This document shows, in pieces, positions 1 through 4,797 of a stretch of 6,114 bases of DNA. Numbering within the stretch: the first letter of the stretch is position 1; each line of letters starts with the position of its first letter. The notes below the pieces were generated by a model. It searched no databases, was not told where the DNA came from, and saw only the letters and a program-made list of their open reading frames with translations. The position numbers and the translations under genes were made by a program. The stretch spans positions 1 through 6,114 of the forward strand of contig JAUWZT010000205.1 in NCBI GenBank assembly GCA_030615145.1, in the 5' to 3' direction. Origin of the DNA: Promethearchaeota archaeon. Its GTDB lineage: Archaea > Asgardarchaeota > Lokiarchaeia > Sigyniarchaeales > SOKP01.

Positions 1-671
1 TTATAACATACTTCAGAGTTTAGCATAGTATATAAGGCAAGTTGAGAACTTTCATTAATATAATCGTAATTTGTAATTTCAATGTCTATCTTTACTTGAG
101 TTGGTGTAATTAAAGTGTCATTGACAACTACAAATTCTTCAGCAAAGTACATATGAGTAGCAAAAACACCATCAGTAGAATTTATTAAAATGTAATGTAG
201 AGTGCTGCTATTCGAAATATTATATGCTGTATAAACCAAAGGCTGAGAAATTTTTATCCCATAATCTCCAATAAATTTATCAACTTCATGGTCATAAACA
301 TCATTATCATTAAGATCTATATATTCAATGATTCCTCGAAATAAAATTCCAAATTCTAATTCAAATTCAGATTCCAGTTTGGATTCGATATTCGATCTAT
401 ATCTGATTTCTATACTAATTCCTCCTTCATTATATCCAATATTAAATTCTATCTCATCTTTCTTTATATCGCTTCTTTTAATTGATTTAATTTGAGCTTC
501 ATTTTCTGTAATCGATATTTCTATGTCGCGTTTATTAATTTCTTCGAAATTATCATCTATACCATCATTGTCATCATCACCAGAAGCGATAACAAATCCA
601 TAATTTAAACTTAAAAATAAAAAGCCTATCAGAAAAAAACCAATCAAATAATATTTATTTTTTATTTTCAT
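1..671 (-). CDS. Secreted acidic surface protein, C-terminus cut by window edge
   Basis: The frame opens at the ATG at 669-671 and stays open for 223 codons to base 1, so the C-terminus lies outside the window. Residues 1-30 form a signal peptide (Lys-rich start, then the core YYLIGFFLIGFLFLSL). Residues 31-45 are a short Asp-rich stretch (GDDDNDGIDD) like calcium-binding linkers. Residues 118-128 (DLNDNDVYDHE) resemble an EF-hand or dockerin-like loop. N-x-S/T sequons lie at N151, N154, N164, N184 and N206, which fits an exported, possibly glycosylated protein. It is a tandem paralogue of the gene at 924-2108 and aligns with it from signal peptide to edge, so the missing part probably holds a membrane anchor. 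It has only one cysteine, C222. The style recalls a family of uncharacterised archaeal, mainly Asgard, secreted proteins (from memory). Function unknown. Confidence 0.85.
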   Translation of the reverse strand, partial: MKIKNKYYLIGFFLIGFLFLSLNYGFVIASGDDDNDGIDDNFEEINKRDIEISITENEAQIKSIKRSDIKKDEIEFNIGYNEGGISIEIRYRSNIESKLESEFELEFGILFRGIIEYIDLNDNDVYDHEVDKFIGDYGIKISQPLVYTAYNISNSSTLHYILINSTDGVFATHMYFAEEFVVVNDTLITPTQVKIDIEITNYDYINESSQLALYTMLNSEVCY

Positions 672-700
672 AATCTCACAATATTTTCTATTTTATAATG

Positions 701-720
701 ATTTTGATTTATATCCTTGG
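701..720 (-). promoter_or_regulatory. Putative TATA-box promoter of the left surface-protein gene
   Basis: On the minus strand the sequence reads CCAAGG (720-715) followed by ATATAAAT (714-707). The box centre is about 39 nt upstream of the ATG at 671. With the usual archaeal spacing of about 25 nt to the transcript start, the leader would be 10-15 nt. A GTGAG stretch just upstream of the ATG could serve as a weak ribosome binding site. Box and spacing are seen; promoter activity is inferred. Confidence 0.45.
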
Positions 721-835
721 TACAATTTTCTTTAAATTATTTTTTCATAAATTCATTTCAGTCAATTAAATTTGATAAAATTTTACAGGTTTCAAGCTAA
801 ATATTTCATAAATTTGACTTATTTAACATTAATTT

Positions 836-855
836 ATTTTATTTTATTTTATTTT
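836..855. repeat. Simple repeat, (ATTTT)4
   Basis: Four perfect copies of ATTTT lie in the AT-rich spacer between the two surface-protein genes. The 252-bp spacer (672-923) has no credible reading frame. It holds this repeat, the upstream gene's poly-T terminator and the downstream gene's promoter. Confidence 0.8.
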
Positions 856-885
856 AATTATTTTTAAAATTCTTAAATTAAATAT

Positions 886-895
886 AAAAAAAAAA
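886..895 (-). terminator. Poly-T terminator of the complete surface-protein gene
   Basis: Ten consecutive A on the plus strand give T10 on the minus strand, starting about 28 nt past the stop codon at 924-926. Archaeal RNA polymerase commonly stops at U-rich tracts without a strong hairpin, and none is obvious here. It would separate transcription of the two paralogues, agreeing with the left gene having its own TATA box. Confidence 0.55.
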
Positions 896-923
896 TTAAC
901 AATTTTTAAAGGATTCTTGATTA

Positions 924-2108
924 TCATATAATTCTGCGTTTTCTAAGGATTACAATAGCGATAATAGATACTCCAATAACTGAGATGACAGTTCCTGTGA
1001 GGATATATGGTAATATTGAGGGTGGTAATTGTTCAATAAGACCAACATATGAAATTCCGATTTTAGGATCATGATAAATATGATTACCTCGTGGATAATT
1101 TATAAATAACCTCTGTCTACATTGACCTTCTTCTTTATCTAAGATACTTGTTAATACATCCATTTCAACCCCATCAATAATAGCGGTTTCTTTCCAACTA
1201 AAAATTCCTAAATAAGCACCACTTTTAGTGGAAACTTCTTTTTCTTCGGTGGCATATCCATTTTTCTCATCTTCAGTTTCTTCTTTCTCCTCATAGTATT
1301 CTTCAGCTCTCAATTTTGTATATAGAGCTAGTTGAGAACTATCATCATTATAGTTGTAATTTGTAATTTCAATGTCTATCTTTACTTGAGTTGGCGTAAT
1401 TAAGGTGTCATTGACAACAACAAATTCTTCTACAAAGTAAATGTGAGTAGCAAAAACACCATCAGTAGTATTAAGCAAAACATAATGTAAAGTGTTGTTA
1501 TTTGAAATATTTAGCGGTGTGTAAACAATAGGCTGGAAAGAATTTATCCCATAATCTTCAATAAATTGATCAATTTCATGGTCATAAACACCATTATCAT
1601 TCAGATCAACAAATTCATAGAGTCCGCGAAATATTACTTCACATTCTAACTCATATATTATTGATTCGTCGTATTCAGAACATTCAATATTATTTTCAGA
1701 TTCTTTATCTCCATCAGATTCAACTTCTTCTTCGCAATCCACGTTATCGGATTCATTTATAATTCTAAATAAAACTTGTATAGCTATACCATCATCACAT
1801 TTTACCCTCGAATATATTATCTCTTTCAAACCATCGTGTCGTAGAATAGATACCATTTTAACGACATTTTCCTCAATCCAAATTTCTACTTCTCTTTTAT
1901 TTTCTTCTTCGAATTCATCATCTATACCATCTTTATCATCATCTTTACAGTCATCTTCACCTTCATCTTTACCATCATCATCACCATCATCACCATCACC
2001 ATCTATACCATATTTGGCATCATCCGTAGCCAAAGCAAAACCGAAACTCATGTTCAGTAGTAGAATCCCTATTAGAAAAAATCCTATCAAAAAACATTTC
2101 CTATTCAT
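924..2108 (-). CDS. Membrane-anchored secreted acidic surface protein
   Basis: The product has 394 residues. Residues 1-27 are a signal peptide (core FLIGFFLIGILLLNM). Residues 29-66 are extremely Asp-rich, ending in DDDKDGIDDEFEE, and probably bind calcium as a flexible linker. Residues 168-178 (DLNDNGVYDHE) resemble an EF-hand-like loop. Residues 364-388 form a transmembrane helix followed by RKRRII, a cytoplasmic stop-transfer tail. The ectodomain therefore faces outside. Sequons lie at N118, N200, N204, N213 and N233. A Glu-rich segment (269-291) precedes a conserved-looking end (FSWKETAI and NYPRGNHIYHDPKIGI) that I recall from uncharacterised Asgard-type surface proteins. Six cysteines (C54, C104, C125, C143, C156, C330) are absent from the neighbouring copy over the shared region and could form disulfides. 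A role in surface-layer structure or adhesion is possible but not shown. No enzyme motif is visible. Confidence 0.88.
   Translation of the reverse strand: MNRKCFLIGFFLIGILLLNMSFGFALATDDAKYGIDGDGDDGDDDGKDEGEDDCKDDDKDGIDDEFEEENKREVEIWIEENVVKMVSILRHDGLKEIIYSRVKCDDGIAIQVLFRIINESDNVDCEEEVESDGDKESENNIECSEYDESIIYELECEVIFRGLYEFVDLNDNGVYDHEIDQFIEDYGINSFQPIVYTPLNISNNNTLHYVLLNTTDGVFATHIYFVEEFVVVNDTLITPTQVKIDIEITNYNYNDDSSQLALYTKLRAEEYYEEKEETEDEKNGYATEEKEVSTKSGAYLGIFSWKETAIIDGVEMDVLTSILDKEEGQCRQRLFINYPRGNHIYHDPKIGISYVGLIEQLPPSILPYILTGTVISVIGVSIIAIVILRKRRII
1311..1560 (-). repeat. Block highly similar to 21-270 (paralogue repeat)
   Basis: Bases 1-360 align without gaps to 1291-1650 at a constant offset of 1290. 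Similarity is strongest in the inner part: 66-104 and 1356-1394 are identical over 39 bases. The encoded stretch from TLHY to LALYT differs at roughly 11 of 62 residues, whereas the preceding parts of the two proteins need gaps and are far less alike. Confidence 0.85.
1972..2003. repeat. Degenerate CAT/CAC triplet tract coding the Asp-rich linker
   Basis: Imperfect ATC/ACC triplets encode the Asp/Gly run on the minus strand. The left paralogue has a much shorter version around 559-582. Triplet slippage would explain the difference in linker length. Confidence 0.6.
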
Positions 2109-2151
2109 ATTAATGCCTTATAATAATTATTTTAGCTATAATTGCCTTATA

Positions 2152-2166
2152 CTTATAATTCCAAGG
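2152..2166 (-). promoter_or_regulatory. Putative promoter of the complete surface-protein gene
   Basis: On the minus strand CCTTGG (2166-2161) is followed by an AT-rich box containing TTATAAG (2158-2152), about 45 nt upstream of the ATG at 2108. An AAGG lies 7-10 nt before the ATG as a weak ribosome binding site. The arrangement of a CCWWGG hexamer then a TATA-like box matches the left paralogue. Confidence 0.35.
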
Positions 2167-2492
2167 TCATTATTTAAACTGAAATGGTAAATTTTTGAAG
2201 TATAATATTGAAAAAAAGAGATTTCAATTATATTCTTGTTCTGCTATTATAAATGGGAATATAATCTTTTCCAAGTCTTTATATAGGTAATTAATTTCTA
2301 TTGGATGCTAATAAAAAACTCTTAGATTCTCAAATGGTCACTCTCATAGAAAAGTAGGAAAAAAAATATTTTTGATGTATTTCTTAGGTTTTAAAATTAT
2401 GCTGATTATATTTATAAAATCTATACACAATTTCAATTAATAAAAATTGGACTAAAAATCATTTTTTAACTGTTAATGTTGTTTTACTATTG

Positions 2493-2524
2493 TATAATTT
2501 AAATTCGAATTATTATTAACGTGA
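2493..2524 (+). promoter_or_regulatory. Putative promoter and weak RBS of the RING-like gene
   Basis: TATAATTT (2493-2500) is about 36 nt upstream of the ATG at 2532, a normal archaeal distance for a short leader. GTGA at 2521-2524 is 7 nt before the ATG and may act as a weak Shine-Dalgarno element. It supports the ATG at 2532 as the start. Confidence 0.4.
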
Positions 2525-2531
2525 AAAATTT

Positions 2532-2855
2532 ATGTCTGACACCAATTTTAATTATTGTCCCAATTGTGGTAAGAAAATACAAAAATTTACTAGCAGAAAG
2601 GTTAATTTTTGTTGTTATTGTGGGCGAGAATTAAAAAAAAAGAAGATAAATTTACACGATAAAATACAATGCACAATTTGTCACGAATTTATCTGGCAGG
2701 GAAGAAGTCGAACTATTAAGTGTTCTTTCTGCGGTAGCCAATACCATTATTCGTGTGTATCGCCTTGGTTAACGAAGTATAACTCGTGTCCTATGTGCCA
2801 AAATGTATTCTTAAATCCAACTTTAACTTTTTCGGAAAAACATAGGTATAGGTAA
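2532..2855 (+). CDS. Zinc-ribbon plus RING-like (C4HC3) protein
   Basis: This small basic protein has 107 residues. Residues 9-30 carry CPNC and CCYC pairs (C9, C12, C27, C30), a zinc-ribbon-like knuckle, followed by a Lys-rich linker (35-39). Residues 47-89 form a complete eight-ligand cross-brace pattern: C47-x2-C50-x13-C64-x2-C67-x4-H72-x2-C75-x10-C86-x2-C89. The YHYSCVSPWL...CPMC part closely resembles RING fingers, where the Trp-Leu contacts the E2 enzyme. The C4HC3 ligand order is nearer to variant RINGs such as the Nse1 RING-like type, or to PHD fingers, than to the classic C3HC4 RING. In Asgard and some other archaea small RING proteins act with ubiquitin-like systems, so an E3-type ligase role is plausible. 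No ubiquitin, E1 or E2 gene lies nearby. A plain zinc-binding adaptor is the alternative. No signal peptide or membrane segment, so probably cytoplasmic. Confidence 0.82.
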   Translation: MSDTNFNYCPNCGKKIQKFTSRKVNFCCYCGRELKKKKINLHDKIQCTICHEFIWQGRSRTIKCSFCGSQYHYSCVSPWLTKYNSCPMCQNVFLNPTLTFSEKHRYR

Positions 2856-2865
2856 AAACGAATAA

Positions 2866-3138
2866 AAAAATTTTATTGAGAAAGTTAACGAAAGCGATAA
2901 ATCCTTTTACGCAGAGGACAATTGTACAGGTTGCGGTATATGTGAAAATGTGTGTCCTGTTAATAGTATAGTTCTTACAGAAGGTTTACCACAATGGCAA
3001 CATAAATGTCAGCAATGTTTAGCGTGTATTAATTTTTGTCCTGAGAAAGCAATTCAATTTGGTAATAAATCTTTAGAAACAGGAAGATACCACCATCCTG
3101 GAATTACAGTTCAAGATATAATGAACCAGAAAAAATAA
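2866..3138 (+). pseudogene. 2x[4Fe-4S] ferredoxin domain, probable remnant of an EFR1-type flavodoxin-ferredoxin
   Basis: The open frame begins after a TAA at 2863-2865 and gives 90 residues. It carries two full iron-sulfur motifs: CTGCGICENVCP (from codon 2923) and CQQCLACINFCP (from about 3007), both C-x2-C-x2-C-x3-CP. The tail (KAIQFGNK...GRYHHPGI) matches my recollection of the C-terminal part of EFR1-family proteins, which join a flavodoxin domain to such a ferredoxin in about 260 residues. Here the flavodoxin part is absent. No ATG, GTG or TTG occurs before GTG 2950, and starting there would delete the first three cysteines of cluster one. Familiar sequence runs back almost to the upstream stop, 10 bp past the RING-like gene, so the 5' part was probably lost by deletion or rearrangement. 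A non-standard start (ATT at 2875) giving a working ferredoxin cannot be excluded. Confidence 0.7.
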
Positions 3139-3193
3139 AAAAAAATGGCAAGAATTTTCTAGTCAAAAAGAATTAATTATTATTCAGATTTAA

Positions 3194-3808
3194 TTACATT
3201 GGTTGGGTTGGGATTAAGTCATTTAAAATTGCATTACAGTCATCTTGGAATTCATCTCTAAGATATTCGCAGACAACCCAAGCTTGTTTAAAGGTCCCAT
3301 TTCCCCAAGGTATCTCGTCTTCATCAGTTTTTAAAGCCGTTAATTTTGGTTTGATGTCGTGAAGCATTTTATTGTATGCTTCCTCGAAAAATCCTTGCGA
3401 TATTAAATATTTTAATGAAGTTAATTTATTAATCATTGTATTTTTTCTATTTTGGGCGGGTTTTCTCCAACACTCGTCAGGTGAATTACTAATTTTTTCA
3501 ATTAGTTCATCTATTAAAGAAATTACATCTGGTTCTACCGTATCTGGTCCTACCGCATCTGGTTCTACCGTATCTGGTCCTACCACATCTGGTTCTACCG
3601 TATCTGGTCCTACCGCATCTGGTTCTACCGCATCTGGTGGTTGGATTTCAACAATATTATCGATATTCACATCTTCAACCGTTTTATCTTCAAGTACATT
3701 ATTGATAACATAATTTCCATTAGCTGAACAAAAAGTCACTATTAATACGGCTAAAAGTGTTGTTTGAAAATAAATTAACTTCCTATTGTTTAAGATATTT
3801 TTTTTCAT
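3194..3808 (-). CDS. Secreted protein with Pro-Asp repeat stalk and C-terminal helical domain
   Basis: The product has 204 residues. Residues 1-29 are a signal peptide (KKNILNNRK, then LIYFQTTLLAVLIVTFC). C27 lies near the end of the core, but the context (VTFC) is a poor lipobox, so lipoprotein status is doubtful. Residues 58-94 repeat PDxV-E and PDxV-G pentapeptides, a rigid extended acidic stalk. Residues 96-200 are predicted mostly helical, with RKNTMINKL, GFFEEAYNKMLHDIKPKL, DEIPWGNGTF and three cysteines (C113, C180, C191). This part recalls a small domain seen at the end of archaeal surface and secreted proteins, FIMAH-like in style (from memory). No transmembrane segment follows, so it is probably released or held by partners. 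The ATG at 3808 is supported by GGAGA at the right distance. It converges on the ferredoxin remnant 55 bp away. Confidence 0.8.
   Translation of the reverse strand: MKKNILNNRKLIYFQTTLLAVLIVTFCSANGNYVINNVLEDKTVEDVNIDNIVEIQPPDAVEPDAVGPDTVEPDVVGPDTVEPDAVGPDTVEPDVISLIDELIEKISNSPDECWRKPAQNRKNTMINKLTSLKYLISQGFFEEAYNKMLHDIKPKLTALKTDEDEIPWGNGTFKQAWVVCEYLRDEFQDDCNAILNDLIPTQPM
3526..3638. repeat. 15-bp minisatellite inside the secreted-protein gene
   Basis: Seven near-perfect 15-bp units and a partial eighth start at 3526. They alternate CATCTGGTTCTACCG and TATCTGGTCCTACCG, giving a 30-bp higher-order period (3526, 3556, 3586), then end with two CATCTGGT units in a row. The length is a multiple of three, so gain or loss of units keeps the frame and changes only stalk length. 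Confidence 0.93.
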
Positions 3809-3815
3809 TTCAAAA

Positions 3816-3841
3816 TCTCCAATATCATAACTGGATTATGA
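3816..3841 (-). promoter_or_regulatory. Shine-Dalgarno and inverted repeat upstream of the secreted-protein gene
   Basis: On the minus strand GGAGA (3820-3816) lies about 8 nt before the ATG at 3808, the clearest ribosome binding site in the window, and it fixes the start. Just upstream, TCATAA (3825-3830) and TTATGA (3836-3841) are a perfect 6-bp inverted repeat with a 5-bp spacer, possibly an operator or leader hairpin. The rest of the spacer to 4014 shows only AT-rich tracts and no gene. Confidence 0.45.
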
Positions 3842-4014
3842 AAAGGTAATGTTGATCGAATATTTAATAATTTTCCTTTTTTTAAATATTAAAAAGAACA
3901 GATTATTAAGCTTATAATATTTTGACGATTGAAAATCTTGAATGGATTAACATTTTAGTGTTGTCAAATATTCATATTTTTTTTAATGTTATTAAGGATC
4001 TCACAAATTATCTG

Positions 4015-4662
4015 TTAAAGATTTTGATAGTACAAGCAATCTTCAGATATGGGGCAAAGCTCGCATTTAGGGTTGTTTTTCGAGCAGATTTTGTTTCCAA
4101 AATCAAGAATCGCCCAATACATATGTTTACAACCCGTCTTAGGCAATACCCTATCTAAATTCGCGTTAATAACATCAATTTTTACTTTTGAGTTTGAAGA
4201 TTCGAACGCTCTCGAAACAAACCTTTTAATATTTACATCAAGAAAAAAGGTTCGTTTGTCCAATCCAAAACATAAAAATGCGTTGCTTACATAATCGGCA
4301 ATTCCGTTGATTTTTTTTAGTATTTCAGGATCGCGAGGGATTTCTCCGTTATATTCCGTTAATACCATTGCACTTAAGTCTTTCAAAATTTTGGCGCGTT
4401 TGTTGGATAGCCCTAAAATTTCTATATCTGATTGTAGCTGACTAACATCAGCCTTTAAAATTTCAGCGAAGCCTTTATATTTTGCAAAAAAATCGTCATA
4501 CATATTAGAAACGTTTATAGCTATAGTTTTCTGTAGTAAAATTTCGGTAATCAATATTTGATATAGGTTTTTTGATTTTCTCCAAGGGTAATCGCGTTTG
4601 TTTTCGTTGTACCAATCTAATATTTTATTTCTAATTGAGATATAGTTATCTTCTTTATCCAT
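4015..4662 (-). CDS. HhH-GPD [4Fe-4S] DNA glycosylase, Mig/MutY-like (probable T:G mismatch thymine glycosylase)
   Basis: The 215-residue product excises a mismatched base by flipping it into the active site. RDYPWRKSKN...ILITEILLQKT (23-46) is the MutY/Mig-type N-terminal signature, with E40 matching the catalytic Glu of that branch. The helix-hairpin-helix is at 117-131 (KINGIADYVSNAF); D142 in FLDVN is the catalytic Asp. Y124 replaces the Lys of endonuclease III, as in Mig.MthI, implying glycosylase activity without strong lyase. A48 also matches Mig rather than the Val of MutY. C193-x6-C200-x2-C203-x5-C209 is the [4Fe-4S] loop. The protein ends six residues later, so MutY's C-terminal 8-oxoG-sensing domain is absent. 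It is divergent from a C5-cytosine methyltransferase, the setting of Mig.MthI, so removal of thymine from deaminated 5-methylcytosine is the favoured role. Oddities: the second hairpin Gly is Ala122, and W183 sits where MutY has Gln and Mig, as I recall, Leu. Confidence 0.88.
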   Translation of the reverse strand: MDKEDNYISIRNKILDWYNENKRDYPWRKSKNLYQILITEILLQKTIAINVSNMYDDFFAKYKGFAEILKADVSQLQSDIEILGLSNKRAKILKDLSAMVLTEYNGEIPRDPEILKKINGIADYVSNAFLCFGLDKRTFFLDVNIKRFVSRAFESSNSKVKIDVINANLDRVLPKTGCKHMYWAILDFGNKICSKNNPKCELCPISEDCLYYQNL

Positions 4663-4797
4663 TTCTTATCTGTTTTTAAACTTAGTTATGAATTCTATAA
4701 ATTTTCAACTTATCGTTATAGTTATTAATTAAATATTAATTAGATTTTATTCTTATTGTAGATTTTTTCATATAGTACTGATTCTTTTATTATTAAA
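4663..4797. promoter_or_regulatory. Divergent promoter region of glycosylase and methyltransferase
   Basis: The 135-bp spacer serves both genes. For the glycosylase, TTTATAG on the minus strand (4701-4695) is about 36 nt before its ATG. For the methyltransferase, TATAGTA (4771-4777) is only 21-27 nt before the ATG at 4798, and there is no Shine-Dalgarno, so its transcript is probably leaderless. In the centre, ATTAATTA occurs twice (4724-4731 and 4735-4742), 11 bp apart, about one helical turn, a possible shared operator. The sequence is so AT-rich that chance is a real alternative for the repeat. Confidence 0.5.

Larger units (their letters stand above)
2109..2531. other. 423-bp gene-free AT-rich stretch with an orphan TATA box
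   Basis: No convincing gene is present. The left end holds the promoter of the minus-strand surface gene and the right end that of the RING-like gene. Between them, TTTATATA at 2278-2285 is a textbook archaeal TATA box with no gene at the expected distance. The only open frame downstream of it that I noted is a 21-codon hydrophobic one (2375-2440, plus strand), too short to accept. The stretch may hold a small RNA or be leftover from a lost gene; the truncated ferredoxin downstream makes the second reading reasonable. Confidence 0.5.

Noticed and set aside
2375..2440. 21-codon hydrophobic small ORF
   Set aside because: AT-rich DNA readily yields such frames; there is no conservation evidence or convincing ribosome binding site.
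2950..3138. Ferredoxin gene starting at GTG 2950
   Set aside because: That start cuts through the first cluster motif and loses three of its cysteines; the homologous frame clearly extends upstream.
3526..3638. CRISPR array
   Set aside because: The 15-bp units are contiguous with no unique spacers and encode an in-frame pentapeptide repeat.
3372..3713. Plus-strand reading frame rich in Ser-Gly-Pro-Thr repeats
   Set aside because: It is the antisense of the minisatellite in the secreted-protein gene; the minus frame has a signal peptide, a Shine-Dalgarno site and a sensible domain.
3922..4158. Plus-strand 78-codon frame
   Set aside because: It runs antisense into the glycosylase's iron-sulfur region and has no domain or promoter support.
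4049..4294. Plus-strand 81-codon frame
   Set aside because: It lies wholly antisense to the well-supported glycosylase gene.
4015..4662. Endonuclease III or full MutY
   Set aside because: The endonuclease III catalytic Lys is replaced by Tyr124, and the MutY C-terminal domain is missing.
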